A program made the position numbers and the translations under genes. Positions 17,274-29,689 of a stretch of DNA of 64,000 nucleotides are shown here, piece by piece. Source of the stretch: Paraburkholderia terricola (GTDB taxonomy: Bacteria; Pseudomonadota; Gammaproteobacteria; Burkholderiales; Burkholderiaceae); assembly GCF_900142195.1 (NCBI RefSeq), contig NZ_FRAB01000033.1, positions 1-64,000 of the forward strand, written 5' to 3'. The notes under the pieces were generated by a model. The model made no database searches and was not told the origin of the DNA. It saw nothing but the letters and a program-made list of their open reading frames with translations. How positions within the stretch are numbered: the first letter of the stretch is position 1; the number at the start of each line of letters is the position of its first letter.

Positions 17274-17661
17274 TTGCGACGACCCGGCGACGCATGAGCG
17301 CACCGAGGTTCCAGTCAGAAGCGAGAGAACGAGACAGTCGAAGCGTGCCGGAAAGCACCGGCAATGAAACTGTGGACTGTCTGGGATTTTGCGCGGAACG
17401 CCGGGTTCAGGCGGAGCCGCGTAAGCGACGGATTAAGGTCGCGAGACCATGTAAGGGATGGCGATGTGCACTGCAAACATGTGACGCCTCCCTATGGTCG
17501 AATGAGGTGAAGAAGATGGACGGGGCGAATGCCCGAGTGCCGACTATATCAGCAAGTGCCTGGCGGCTGCAATCGTACGAAGTTTCGGTGTTGACGCGCA
17601 AGCCTGACGAGGCTGGCGCACTGCGGCATGCAATCAGACGCTGAAGCTTGAGCGGCAAATA
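17274..17661. other. Intergenic region upstream of the second ABC exporter gene
   Basis: An open frame of 116 codons crosses it (17294-17644), but it lacks a ribosome site and its protein has no regular structure. I treat the region as promoter and spacer between the exporter gene and the tRNA-Val terminator. Confidence 0.4.
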
Positions 17662-17695
17662 GAAAAGGGCCTACGCATTTCTGCATAAGCCCTTT
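17662..17695 (-). terminator. Terminator of tRNA-Val
   Basis: Read on the minus strand, AAAGGGC and GCCC-TTT form a stem around TTATGCAGAAATGCGTAG, followed by TTTTC. It lies 30 bp downstream of the tRNA. Confidence 0.7.
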
Positions 17696-17724
17696 AGTCT
17701 TCGGTGATCGACACACCAAAATTC

Positions 17725-17799
17725 TGGTGGGTAGTACTGGGATCGAACCAGTGACCCCTGCCGTGTGAAGGCAGTGCTCTACCGCTGAGCTAACCACCC
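17725..17799 (-). tRNA. tRNA-Val (anticodon CAC)
   Basis: The minus strand folds into a full cloverleaf: acceptor GGGTGGT/ACTACCC, D arm with GCTCAGCGGTAGAGC, anticodon arm CTGCC-TTCACAC-GGCAG (anticodon CAC), T arm CTGG-TTCGATC-CCAG and an encoded CCA end. Confidence 0.95.
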
Positions 17800-17847
17800 G
17801 AAGAGAGCCGAATTATGTCAGGGTTTTTTTTACGCGTCCAGTATTTT

Positions 17848-18582
17848 TTAAGCGGCTTGCTCATCCGCTGCGGGCACGGTTTCGAGGCGCCACACGCTCG
17901 TGCCCTTGACCGCCTTGTCGAGACCGTCCAGCACGGCCTGATGCGCCACGATTTCGTCGTCGCTGGCGGCGATCACGACCAGTTCGAGCGAGTCGATCGC
18001 CACACGCGGCGCATGCTCGTTTCCATTCGCGTGAGACTCGCCGAGCATGTCGATGACGAGGCTTTCCTGGCCGCGCGTCATCGCCAGATAGACCTCGGCG
18101 AGCAACTCCGAGTCCAGCAGCGCGCCGTGCAGCGTACGGTGCGCGTTGCTGATGCCGAAGCGATCGCACAGCGCATCGAGTGAATTGCGCTTGCCGGGGA
18201 ACATCTGTTTGGCGCGCGCGAGCGTGTCGATGATTTCCCCGCAATAGGTGCTGACAGGCGGCAGACCCAGCAGGGCGAACTCGGCGTCGAGGAAGCCGAT
18301 ATCGAATGGTGCGTTGTGAATGATCAGGTCCGCACCCTGGATGAAGTCGCGGATCTGGTCGGCGATCTCGCCGAACTTCGGCTTGTCGCTCAGGAACTCG
18401 GTGGTCAAGCCGTGCACCGCCAGCGCGCCCGGATCGCTGTCGCGTTCCGGATTGATGTAGAAGTGCAGGTTGTTGCCGGTTAGCCGGCGGTTCACGAGTT
18501 CGACGCAACCGAGTTCGAGAATCCGGTCGCCGGTGCGTGCATTCAGGCCGGTGGTTTCGGTATCGAGGATGAGTTGGCGCAT
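17848..18582 (-). CDS. dnaQ: DNA polymerase III epsilon subunit (3'-5' proofreading exonuclease)
   Basis: The 244-residue protein shows the three DEDDh exonuclease motifs: LDTETTG near residue 6 (Exo I), LIIHNAPFDIGFL near 90 (Exo II) and HRTLHGALLDSELLAEVYL near 150 (Exo III). It proofreads DNA made by the replicative polymerase. The order gloB, methyltransferase, rnhA, dnaQ is the same as in E. coli, with mltD beside gloB. Confidence 0.95.
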   Translation of the reverse strand: MRQLILDTETTGLNARTGDRILELGCVELVNRRLTGNNLHFYINPERDSDPGALAVHGLTTEFLSDKPKFGEIADQIRDFIQGADLIIHNAPFDIGFLDAEFALLGLPPVSTYCGEIIDTLARAKQMFPGKRNSLDALCDRFGISNAHRTLHGALLDSELLAEVYLAMTRGQESLVIDMLGESHANGNEHAPRVAIDSLELVVIAASDDEIVAHQAVLDGLDKAVKGTSVWRLETVPAADEQAA

Positions 18583-18663
18583 GGGGGATTAGCCTGCTTC
18601 AAAAAATTGCAGCAAAAAAGACGGGTGCACGCATGGGTGCCGGCGCGGACCTCATGGCGGACG

Positions 18664-19110
18664 TCACAGTTCGGCGAGCGACGCGACGCCGCGATTGGCC
18701 AGTTGATCGGCGCGTTCGTTTTCCGGGTGGCCATTGTGGCCGCGCACCCAGCGCCATTCGATTTCGTGTTGCGCGACGAGCGCGTCGAGCCGCTTCCACA
18801 AATCGGCGTTCTTCACCGGCTGCTTCGCGGCGGTGATCCAGCCTTTCTTTTTCCAGCCGTGAATCCATTCGCTGATGCCCTTCTGCACGTACTGCGAGTC
18901 GGTATGCACGACCGCCTTGCAGGGGCGCTTCAGCGCTTCGAGCGCGGCAATCACGCCCATCAGTTCCATGCGATTGTTGGTGGTATTCGCCTCGCCGCCG
19001 AACAGTTCTTTTTCCTGGTCGCCGAAGCGCAGCAACGCGCCCCAGCCGCCGGGGCCGGGGTTGCCCTTGCAGGCGCCGTCGGTATAAATATCGATGTGAT
19101 CGGAAGTCAT
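18664..19110 (-). CDS. rnhA: Ribonuclease HI
   Basis: The 148-residue enzyme removes RNA from RNA-DNA hybrids. Catalytic carboxylates are visible in IYTDGACKGNPGPGGWG (Asp-11), NNRMELMGVI (Glu), VVHTDSQYV (Asp) and HPENERADQLA (Asp). The ATG at 19110 overlaps the stop of the upstream methyltransferase gene by four bases (ATGA), which suggests translational coupling. The longer frame upstream is only shadow. Confidence 0.95.
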   Translation of the reverse strand: MTSDHIDIYTDGACKGNPGPGGWGALLRFGDQEKELFGGEANTTNNRMELMGVIAALEALKRPCKAVVHTDSQYVQKGISEWIHGWKKKGWITAAKQPVKNADLWKRLDALVAQHEIEWRWVRGHNGHPENERADQLANRGVASLAEL

Positions 19111-19961
19111 TGAGTGTGGTTGCGTGTGTTCGGTGTGGCGGCGGGCGCGAGGCCCGGAGCGAGGACGGGTTTCTTCACTTTCAGCGGGCCGACGAGACGC
19201 ATGCCGCGCACGCGCTTGATCGCCTTGATCATGTAGGTCGCGCCGAAAATCGGCCACCAGCGGTCGCCGGCGGCTTCCATGAAACCGTAGCGGGACAGCC
19301 ACTGATCGCTGCCGAGGGGCGGACGATAGCAGCCGAAGCGCCCGCGTTCAAGGTCGAAACCCAGTAGCTTGATCCAGTCCTTCAGGCGCGTGAAGGCGAT
19401 CAGATCGACCGCGGCGGGCACAAAGGGCCGCCCGGTCATTTTGCCGACCGATTGCCGCGCGCCCCATAACGACAGCGAGTTGAAGCCGAGAATGATCAAC
19501 TGGCCTTCGGGCATCAGTACGCGCTCGGCTTCGCGCAGCAGCCGGTGCGGGTCGCTGGTGAATTCCAGCGTGTGCGGCATCACGATCAGGTCGACGCTTT
19601 GCGCTTCGAACGGCAAGTCGAGCAGATCGCACCATACCGCGCTGCGCCCGGCCGGCGCGGTCAGGACGGTGGGCTCGGCTTGCGCGGAACGGTTACCCGC
19701 GGAGCCGTTGCCGGCCTGCGCCGGGCCACGCGGAAAAGTGTAGGGCGCGCTCGCGCCGCTCGCGGCATCGAGCACCAGCCCGCGGCACGGCATGCGGTTT
19801 TCGCGCAAGGCGTCGAGCTGCGGCAGGCCAAGTTGCAGCGCGTGGTAACCGAACACGTCCGACACCACGCGGTCGAGCTGGGTCTGCTCCCACTCGAGCA
19901 CGTAGCGGCCAGGCGGTGAATCGGTCCAGGCGGGCCAGTCTATAATCGCTCGGTCAGTCAT
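19107..19961 (-). CDS. SAM-dependent methyltransferase (YafS-like position)
   Basis: The 284-residue protein is a class I methyltransferase: a glycine/aspartate region GLVLDAASGASAPYTFPRG near residue 60, then VDLIVMPHTLEFTSDPHRLL and EAERVLMPEGQLIILGFNS, which match the SAM-binding and post-I motifs of the type 11 group. The substrate is unknown. It lies between gloB (divergent, 17 bp away) and rnhA (4-base overlap), the place that yafS holds in E. coli. Confidence 0.8.
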   Translation of the reverse strand: MTDRAIIDWPAWTDSPPGRYVLEWEQTQLDRVVSDVFGYHALQLGLPQLDALRENRMPCRGLVLDAASGASAPYTFPRGPAQAGNGSAGNRSAQAEPTVLTAPAGRSAVWCDLLDLPFEAQSVDLIVMPHTLEFTSDPHRLLREAERVLMPEGQLIILGFNSLSLWGARQSVGKMTGRPFVPAAVDLIAFTRLKDWIKLLGFDLERGRFGCYRPPLGSDQWLSRYGFMEAAGDRWWPIFGATYMIKAIKRVRGMRLVGPLKVKKPVLAPGLAPAATPNTRNHTQ

Positions 19962-19978
19962 ATCAAAATGCGTCGCCT

Positions 19979-20770
19979 ATGAATGCGCTCGAGTACGTAC
20001 CGGTCCCGGCGTTTGAAGACAATTACATCTGGGTCGTTTCCGACGGACACCAGGCGGTGGTCGTCGATCCGGGCGAAGCCGCACCCGTGCTCGCCTATCT
20101 GGCGAAACGAGGTTGGCGGCTGAGCGCTATTTTACTCACGCACCATCATCAAGACCACGTCGGCGGGGTGGCCGATCTGCTGAATGGCCAGGCCGTTCCC
20201 GTGTACGGCCCCGCCGGTGAAGCGATCGAGCATCTCACACACCGTCTCCGAAATGGTGATCACGTGACGATCGCGGCCCCCGCGCTCGAATTCAGCGTGC
20301 TCGAGGTGCCTGGTCACACGAGCGGACATATTGCCTACTTCCAGGCGGCGGACCCGCGCGGCACGCCGCACGTGTTCTGCGGCGACACGCTGTTCGCTTG
20401 CGGTTGCGGCCGGCTGTTCGAAGGCACGCCGCAACAAATGCTTGCCTCGCTGGATTCGCTCGCCGCGCTGCCCGGCGCGACCGAGGTCCACTGCGCGCAC
20501 GAGTACACGCTGTCGAACATCCGCTTCGCGCTCGCCTGCGAGCCGGACAATGCCGAGCTGCAAGCCTGGCGCGACAAGGCGAGCGAACTCCGCGCGCGCA
20601 ATACGCCGACACTGCCCACCACCATCGCCCACGAACGCGCCGTGAATCCGTTTTTGCGCGCCGGCAATCCGGCCGTTCAAGCGAGCTTGCAGGCGCAGTT
20701 GCATGAGAAGGTCTCTGACCGGTTGGCGGCATTCACATCGATGCGTGAATGGAAAAACCGCTTCCGTTAA
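19979..20770 (+). CDS. gloB: Hydroxyacylglutathione hydrolase (glyoxalase II)
   Basis: The 263-residue metallo-beta-lactamase-fold enzyme hydrolyses S-lactoylglutathione in methylglyoxal detoxification. The metal site THHHQDHVGG lies at residues 54-63, further ligands are in VPGHTSGHIAYF and CGDTLFACGCGRLFEGT, and HCAHEYT follows. Length and motif order are those of GloB. The gene is divergent from the methyltransferase, with only 17 bp between the start codons. Confidence 0.95.
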   Translation: MNALEYVPVPAFEDNYIWVVSDGHQAVVVDPGEAAPVLAYLAKRGWRLSAILLTHHHQDHVGGVADLLNGQAVPVYGPAGEAIEHLTHRLRNGDHVTIAAPALEFSVLEVPGHTSGHIAYFQAADPRGTPHVFCGDTLFACGCGRLFEGTPQQMLASLDSLAALPGATEVHCAHEYTLSNIRFALACEPDNAELQAWRDKASELRARNTPTLPTTIAHERAVNPFLRAGNPAVQASLQAQLHEKVSDRLAAFTSMREWKNRFR

Positions 20771-20858
20771 CCGGATTCGCATGAGGGTGTTGTTCAGGGG
20801 AATAATCCGAAAAATTCGCCAAGCCCTAGATTTACTTGATTTTTTCGTAATTTTCCGA

Positions 20859-20887
20859 TTGACGCGGACGTTGGCGTTTCGTACTAT
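20859..20887 (+). promoter_or_regulatory. Sigma-70 promoter of mltD
   Basis: TTGACG at 20859-20864 and TACTAT at 20882-20887 are separated by exactly 17 bp. The preceding 40 bp are AT-rich, like an UP element. The mltD start follows 39 bp downstream. Confidence 0.7.
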
Positions 20888-20925
20888 CGGCTCAAATTCC
20901 AGCCCTTGTGGAAACCGAGACGTTC

Positions 20926-22569
20926 ATGAGATTTATCTTAAGTGCGTTGCTGGTCCTGACACTCGCCGCTTGCGCGAGCCAGGGACCGACAACGAATAGC
21001 CCCACCACCGCAACAAATCCCGCCAGTCAGCAAGCCGTAGCCGACGCCCTTCGCAAGACAGCCACCGCCAAAGAGACGATTAACGTCGATCAGGGTTCAG
21101 TCACTCAACTGACCAGCGCGGATGCCGATCTTTGGGGCCGTATTCGCCGCGGTTTTCAAATGCCGGATTTGCAGACCGACCTCGTCGATATGCAGGTCAA
21201 CTGGTACGCGCAGCGTCCCGATTACGTGCAGCGCATGACCGAGCGCTCGCAGAAGTACCTCTATCACATCGTGGAGGAACTCGAGGCGCGCCATATGCCG
21301 ACCGAGCTCGCGCTGCTGCCATTCATCGAATCGGCGTACAGCCCGCAGGCTTTGTCCGTGGCGAAGGCGGCCGGCATGTGGCAGTTCATGCCCGGCACCG
21401 GCCGCACCTACAACCTCAAGCAGAACATGTGGCAGGACGAGCGTCGCGACGTGCTGGCCTCGACCAGTGCCGCGCTCGACTATCTGTCGCGTCTGCATGA
21501 CATGTTCGGCGACTGGCAGCTCGCGCTCGCCGCGTACAACTGGGGTGAGGGCAATGTGCAGCGCGCGATCGCGCGCAATGAAGCGGCGGGCTTGCCCACC
21601 GACTACCTCAGCTTGCGCATGCCGAACGAGACGCGCAACTACGTGCCGAAGCTGCAGGCGGTGAAAAACATCGTGGCGAACCCGCAAATGTACGGGCTCG
21701 CGTTGCCGTCGATTCCGAATCACCCGTATTTCGTCACGGTCACCACCTCGCACGATATCGACGTGGACACGGCTGCCAAGCTGGCGAATCTTTCGTTGGA
21801 TGAATTCCGTTCGCTGAATCCATCGTTCAGGAAGCCGGTGATTCTCGGCGCCACGCAGCCGCAGATCCTGCTGCCGTTCGACAACGCGAGCGCCTTCGAG
21901 CGCAATCTGAAGACGTATTCGGGTTCGCTGTCCTCATGGACTACCTACACCGTCACGGAGCGTTCGGCGCCGGCGGCGATCGCGCAAAAAATCGGCGTCG
22001 ACGCCGACACGCTGATGGAAGTGAACAAGATTCCGGCCGGCATGCGTCTTAAGCCGGGCTCCACGATCGTGGTGCCGCGCGGTTCGGACGACGACGAGGA
22101 CATCAGCGCCGATGTTGCCGAAAGCGCGGTTCTGGCGATGGAGCCGGACGTCCCCGATACCCGCAAGATGTTGATCCGCGTGCGCCGCAATCAGAGCATG
22201 GCGGCGATCGCCGCACGTTACGGCGTTTCGCTCGGCCAGTTAAAGTCGTGGAATCGCACGCATCGTAACGAGGTTTCGCGTGGCCAGGTCATCGTGCTGC
22301 ACGTGCCGGTGGGCAAGACGGTGCCGAGCGAACCCGGCCCCGAACGCATTGCCACCAACGTGCAAGGCGGCGGCGTCCAGAAAATCGGCACGCGCGTTGG
22401 TGACACGAAGAAGGGCCGTGGCCGTTCAGCGGTGGTCAAGGTGGCCGAGCCCGCGGGCAAAGCCGGCAAGCCGGCGGCATCCGCGAGCAAGGGCAAGGTG
22501 ACGAAAGCGTCGGCTTCCACATCCAGCAAGGTGTCGAAAACCGCGGCCGACACGAAGAAGAGCAAATAG
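20926..22569 (+). CDS. mltD: Membrane-bound lytic murein transglycosylase D with two LysM domains
   Basis: The 547-residue lipoprotein (signal LSALLVLTLAAC) has an SLT lysozyme-like domain with the catalytic Glu in ALLPFIESAYSP near residue 132, AAGMWQFMPGTGR and LAAYNWGEGNV. Two LysM modules follow (about 345-390, starting YTVTERSAPAAIAQK, and about 415-460, RVRRNQSMAAIAARYGV). It cleaves peptidoglycan glycan strands with formation of anhydro-muropeptides. The last 60 residues are Lys/Ala/Ser-rich and low in complexity. The start directly precedes the lipoprotein signal. Confidence 0.93.
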   Translation: MRFILSALLVLTLAACASQGPTTNSPTTATNPASQQAVADALRKTATAKETINVDQGSVTQLTSADADLWGRIRRGFQMPDLQTDLVDMQVNWYAQRPDYVQRMTERSQKYLYHIVEELEARHMPTELALLPFIESAYSPQALSVAKAAGMWQFMPGTGRTYNLKQNMWQDERRDVLASTSAALDYLSRLHDMFGDWQLALAAYNWGEGNVQRAIARNEAAGLPTDYLSLRMPNETRNYVPKLQAVKNIVANPQMYGLALPSIPNHPYFVTVTTSHDIDVDTAAKLANLSLDEFRSLNPSFRKPVILGATQPQILLPFDNASAFERNLKTYSGSLSSWTTYTVTERSAPAAIAQKIGVDADTLMEVNKIPAGMRLKPGSTIVVPRGSDDDEDISADVAESAVLAMEPDVPDTRKMLIRVRRNQSMAAIAARYGVSLGQLKSWNRTHRNEVSRGQVIVLHVPVGKTVPSEPGPERIATNVQGGGVQKIGTRVGDTKKGRGRSAVVKVAEPAGKAGKPAASASKGKVTKASASTSSKVSKTAADTKKSK

Positions 22570-22655
22570 CGCGAAAGCCGCTCCGCCTCGGTAGTGAGGC
22601 CACGCAGTACTGGAGCACCGCCGCCATAGCGATGCGCTCGCACCGAAGTCTTGCG

Positions 22656-22685
22656 AACGCCGTCACCTGTGTGACGGCGTTTTTC
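22656..22685 (+). terminator. Terminator of mltD
   Basis: AACGCCGTCAC-CTGT-GTGACGGCGTT is a perfect 11-bp stem followed by TTT. Confidence 0.85.
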
Positions 22686-22768
22686 GTTGTGCGGTTCATC
22701 GCGGGCGAGTTCGACGGATTTCCTTTATCGTTCGAGCTTTGGCCGACCGGCCGCCCCGATCGAAGCTT

Positions 22769-24010
22769 ATGTCGTCGACCCAACTGCGCGTCTTTCTCCT
22801 GTTTTCCGCCGGTTACTTCGTTTCGTACGTGTTTCGCGGCGTCAACCTGGGCTTTGCTCCGTTCATCACGCATGACCTAGGCTTGTCGGCAACCGATCTC
22901 GGTTTGCTGACCAGCCTGTATTTCCTCGGCTTCGCGGGCGCGCAAATTCCGGCCGGCGTGTTGCTCGATCACTTCGGCGCGCGGCGCGTGACCGCCGCGA
23001 CCCTGCTGTTTGCCGCGCTCGGAATAGGGGTGTTCGGCGCCGCCCATAGCGTCGGCGTGATGATGGTCGGGCGGCTCCTGATCGGCGTCGGCGTGTCGGT
23101 GTGCCTCGGCGCGGCTTTCAAGGCGTTGGCGCAGCACTTCGCGTTGGCGCGCCTGCCGCTGATGAACGGACTCGTGATGGCGATCGGCGGTTTAGGCGGC
23201 GTGATGGTGGGCTCGCCGCTCACGTGGGTGCTCGGCTTCGCGAGTTGGCGCACGGTCTGCGTGGGACTGGTTCTGCTGACGGTGCTGGTGGCGCTGGCGC
23301 AATGGACGCTTGCGCCGGACGCGCACGAAACGCGCCGACAGGCGAGTCTTGGCACTCAATTCAAAGGCACCTTGCATATCCTGGGCAGCGCCGCGTTCTG
23401 GAAAATCGCTTCGTTCTCGGTCGTCACCCAAGGCGTGTTCTATGCGATGCAATCGCTGTGGGTGGGGGCCTGGTTGCGTGACGTTCAGGGCTTCGAGCCG
23501 CCCGAGGCGGCCGCGCTGGTGTCGATTCTGGGCTTTGCGATGATGGCGGGCTGCGTGGGTTTCGGCGCGGCGGCGCGCGTCCTCGAACGCCGCGGCGTCT
23601 CGCTGTATGCGTTTTGCGGCGTGGGCATGGCGCTTTACGTTGCGACGCAAATGCTGATCATGTTCCGCGCGCCGCTGCCCGCAGGTCTGCTGTGGGCGGC
23701 GTATGGGATTTTCGGCGGCACCGGCATTCTCAGCTACGCGGTGATGGCACGGCATTTTCCTGCGCAGATGACCGGCCGGGTGAACACCACGCTCACGCTC
23801 ATCATCTTTCTGCTGATCTTCGGTTTTCAGATCGGCGTGGGTGCGGTGCTGTCGCGCTGGCCGGCGAGCGGCGGCCACTATCCGGCGGTCGCGCATCTGA
23901 CCGCCTGGGGCATTCTGGTGGGGCTGCAGGTGTTGAGCGCGGTCTGGTACGTATTGCCTGGCCGCACGCCTGTTCGGCCGGTCGTGCTGCATGCGGAGCA
24001 CGAGGCCTGA
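22769..24010 (+). CDS. MFS transporter
   Basis: The 413-residue protein has 12 predicted membrane helices. Near the N terminus it shows RVFLLFSAGYFVSYVFRGVN and the loop 2-3 region GVLLDHFGARRVTAA, a version of the MFS signature D-x-x-G-x-R. It resembles nitrate/sugar-phosphate or OPA-like members by the YF..Y..R start, but the substrate cannot be given. The ATG at 22769 has no strong ribosome site; an in-frame ATG at 22739 would add ten residues. Confidence 0.8.
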   Translation: MSSTQLRVFLLFSAGYFVSYVFRGVNLGFAPFITHDLGLSATDLGLLTSLYFLGFAGAQIPAGVLLDHFGARRVTAATLLFAALGIGVFGAAHSVGVMMVGRLLIGVGVSVCLGAAFKALAQHFALARLPLMNGLVMAIGGLGGVMVGSPLTWVLGFASWRTVCVGLVLLTVLVALAQWTLAPDAHETRRQASLGTQFKGTLHILGSAAFWKIASFSVVTQGVFYAMQSLWVGAWLRDVQGFEPPEAAALVSILGFAMMAGCVGFGAAARVLERRGVSLYAFCGVGMALYVATQMLIMFRAPLPAGLLWAAYGIFGGTGILSYAVMARHFPAQMTGRVNTTLTLIIFLLIFGFQIGVGAVLSRWPASGGHYPAVAHLTAWGILVGLQVLSAVWYVLPGRTPVRPVVLHAEHEA

Positions 24011-24448
24011 GACTGTCGCGCGGCGCTGCGCCGGCCCGAGCGCGTTTGCCGACGCTATCCCGATTCCGCTCGCCGCAAGTCTTGACCGACGGCGGCAGCG
24101 CTCCGCCCAGCAAGGGTTTCACCGATTTCTGCGGACGCGCGCCCTGGTTCGCTCCCCATCTCGGATTTGGAGAGAAGGGCAGTTTCCAGCTATAATTACA
24201 AGGTTTGAGCTTATCAACCCGCACCCTAGCGCCTACCTCTCCCATACCGTTCATCCGCCGCGCGCCGTTTGCGTAGCAAGAAGGGCCACGCACCAGCCGA
24301 TCCGTCCAGACAATGGGCTCATCGCGCCCCTTGCAACGTCGACGGCAGTACGCGAGCGAGTCTGCGCGCGCATCCCGTGGATGCTTTTCGCTGCGGCTCG
24401 CAGTCGGATAGACAGGTCGGCAACAGGGTGTTCCCCAAGGAGTCTCCC
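24011..24448. other. carA upstream region
   Basis: Apart from the promoter at 24167-24196, I see no gene. About 250 bp of leader precede carA. I could not identify a PyrR, ArgR or riboswitch element by eye. Confidence 0.4.
24167..24196 (+). promoter_or_regulatory. Probable carAB promoter
   Basis: A consensus TATAAT (24191-24196) lies 18 bp after TTGGAG (24167-24172). The carA start is about 250 bp further on, so the transcript would have a long leader, which is common where pyrimidines and arginine regulate carAB. Confidence 0.55.
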
Positions 24449-25603
24449 GTGTTGCCGTCATTTTCTCCCGCTCTGCTCGCGCTCGCCGACGGCACGGTCT
24501 TTCGTGGTTATTCCATCGGCGCCCCAGGGCATACGATCGGCGAAGTCGTGTTCAACACCGCTATCACCGGCTATCAGGAAATCCTGACTGATCCGAGCTA
24601 TGCGCGCCAGATCGTGACCCTCACGTATCCGCACATCGGTAACGTCGGTGTGAATGCTGAAGACATTGAGGCTACGAAAGTCCATGCCGCCGGCCTGATC
24701 ATTCGCGATCTGCCGGTTCTCGCGTCGAACTTCCGCATGGAGCGCACGCTCTCGCAGTATCTGCAGGACGAAGGCGTGGTCGCCATCGCCGGCCTCGACA
24801 CCCGCAAGCTGACCCGCGTTCTGCGCGACAAGGGCGCACAGAACGGCGCGATCCTGGCCGGCTCGGACGACGAGGCCAAGGCCATCGAACTCGCGCGTTC
24901 GTTCCCAGGCCTCTCGGGCATGGACCTCGCAAAGGTCGTATCCACGAAGGAAGCCTACGAATGGACCCAGACCGAATGGCGTCTTGGCACGGGCTACGGC
25001 AAGCAGAATGCGCCGAAGTACCGCGTGGTCGCGTTCGACTACGGCGTCAAGTACAACATCCTGCGCATGCTGGCCGAGCGTGGTTGTCACGTCACGGTGC
25101 TGCCGGCGCAAGCCAGCGCGGCTGACGCGCTCGCGCTCAACCCGGACGGCATTTTCCTTTCGAATGGCCCCGGCGATCCGGAACCGTGCGACTACGCGAT
25201 CGCGGCCACGAAGGAGCTGATCGAGCGCGGCATTCCGACGTTCGGCATCTGCCTCGGTCACCAGATCATGGGGCTCGCTCTCGGCGCGAAGACCCTGAAG
25301 ATGAAGACCGGCCACCACGGCGCAAACCATCCGGTGAAGGATCTGGACGACGGCCGCGTGGTCATCACGTCGCAGAACCACGGCTTCGCGGTCGACGCCG
25401 ACACGCTGCCGGCCAACGCCAGGGTCACGCATGTCTCGTTGTTCGACGGCACGCTGCAAGGCTTCGCGCTGACCGACAAGCCGGCGTTCTGCTTCCAGGG
25501 GCACCCGGAAGCATCGCCTGGTCCGCACGACATCGCCTATCTGTTCGACCGCTTCACCGGGTTGATGGACGCGAAGAAGGCAGGCAGGACCGCGGCGGCG
25601 TAA
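24449..25603 (+). CDS. carA: Carbamoyl-phosphate synthase small (glutaminase) subunit
   Basis: The 384-residue subunit releases ammonia from glutamine for carbamoyl-phosphate synthesis (arginine and pyrimidine pathways). The N-terminal CPSase domain shows LADGTVFRGYSIGA and FNTAITGYQEILTDPSY. The C-terminal class I amidotransferase has FGICLGHQIMGLALG (catalytic Cys) and FQGHPEASPGPHD (His/Glu). The start is GTG at 24449, with AAGGAG 5 bases upstream; the longer ATG frame is not supported. Confidence 0.96.
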   Translation: MLPSFSPALLALADGTVFRGYSIGAPGHTIGEVVFNTAITGYQEILTDPSYARQIVTLTYPHIGNVGVNAEDIEATKVHAAGLIIRDLPVLASNFRMERTLSQYLQDEGVVAIAGLDTRKLTRVLRDKGAQNGAILAGSDDEAKAIELARSFPGLSGMDLAKVVSTKEAYEWTQTEWRLGTGYGKQNAPKYRVVAFDYGVKYNILRMLAERGCHVTVLPAQASAADALALNPDGIFLSNGPGDPEPCDYAIAATKELIERGIPTFGICLGHQIMGLALGAKTLKMKTGHHGANHPVKDLDDGRVVITSQNHGFAVDADTLPANARVTHVSLFDGTLQGFALTDKPAFCFQGHPEASPGPHDIAYLFDRFTGLMDAKKAGRTAAA

Positions 25604-25783
25604 GAGGCGATAGAAGCGGGCCTGTGAAGCGCCGTTGCGGCGCGCGCGGCCGAGCCGCGCCACGCACTCGGCGCACTCACTGTGCTCAGCGCCTGTCGGG
25701 CGAGCCGCACAAACAGAGCGCGCGCAGCGTAGCAACGACGCGCGCCGACGGAAAGAATTCAGGAATACATTAGCGAGAGCGTT

Positions 25784-29038
<3,255 letters not shown>

Positions 29039-29068
29039 GGCTTCGAATACCTGTCCAAGACGTAAGTG

Positions 29069-29162
29069 CCGCGGTTAAGCGGCGTTTCGCAGGTGCCTCG
29101 GCCCGGGTCTCGCCCGGCGCTCTGGTCCGCGCGAAATGCACTTAACCGCGGTGATTTTTTTT
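29069..29162 (+). terminator. Structured spacer with terminator between carB and greA
   Basis: CCGCGGTTAAG (29069-29079) and CTTAACCGCGG (29141-29151) are a perfect 11-bp inverted repeat. They enclose 61 bases with their own GC-rich hairpin (GCCCGGG..CGCCCGGCG region) and are followed by TTTTTTTT (29155-29162). The arrangement fits a branched terminator or structured RNA and would separate greA from carAB. Confidence 0.6.
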
Positions 29163-29192
29163 ACGGCCGTTTTTTAGCCTCTAGAGTTGTTT

Positions 29193-29669
29193 ATGAGCAC
29201 TATTCCATTGACGAAGCGCGGCGCAGACATGCTGCGCGATGAATTGCAGCGCCTGAAATCGGTTGAGCGTCCCGCGGTGATCAACTCGATCGCGGAGGCA
29301 CGCGCCCAAGGCGATCTGTCGGAAAACGCGGAATACGACGCGGCGAAGGAAAAGCAGGGCTTCATCGAAGGCCGTATCGCCGAAATCGAATCGAAGCTGG
29401 CCGGCGCGCAGGTGATCGACCCGTCCAAGGTGGACGCGGACGGCCGCGTGGTGTTCGGCGCAACGGTGGAACTGGAAGACCTGGATTCGGGTGCGCCGGT
29501 CAAGTATCAGATCGTCGGCGACGACGAAGCGGACATCGACCACGGCCTGATCTCGATCAGCTCGCCGATCGCCCGCGCGCTGATCGGCAAATCGGAAGGC
29601 GACGTGGCATCGGTGCAGGCGCCGGGCGGCGTGCGCGAATACGAAATCATCGCGGTTAGCTACATTTGA
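29193..29669 (+). CDS. greA: Transcription elongation factor GreA
   Basis: The 158-residue factor rescues stalled RNA polymerase by stimulating transcript cleavage. The N-terminal coiled coil (LTKRGADMLRDELQRLKSVE to about residue 75) carries DLSENAEYDAAKEKQ with the acidic tip, and the C-terminal FKBP-like domain has the conserved ISSPIARALIGKSEGD. The second ATG (29193) gives the normal MSTIPLT start. Position after carB is common in proteobacteria. Confidence 0.96.
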   Translation: MSTIPLTKRGADMLRDELQRLKSVERPAVINSIAEARAQGDLSENAEYDAAKEKQGFIEGRIAEIESKLAGAQVIDPSKVDADGRVVFGATVELEDLDSGAPVKYQIVGDDEADIDHGLISISSPIARALIGKSEGDVASVQAPGGVREYEIIAVSYI

Positions 29670-29689
29670 GGGCGGCTCCGGTGTCCTTG

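Noticed and set aside
15861..17297. 478-codon plus-strand frame opposite the second exporter gene
   Set aside because: Same reason; the minus strand carries the Walker and signature motifs.
17294..17644. 116-codon frame between the exporter gene and tRNA-Val
   Set aside because: No ribosome site and no protein-like pattern; more likely spacer DNA.
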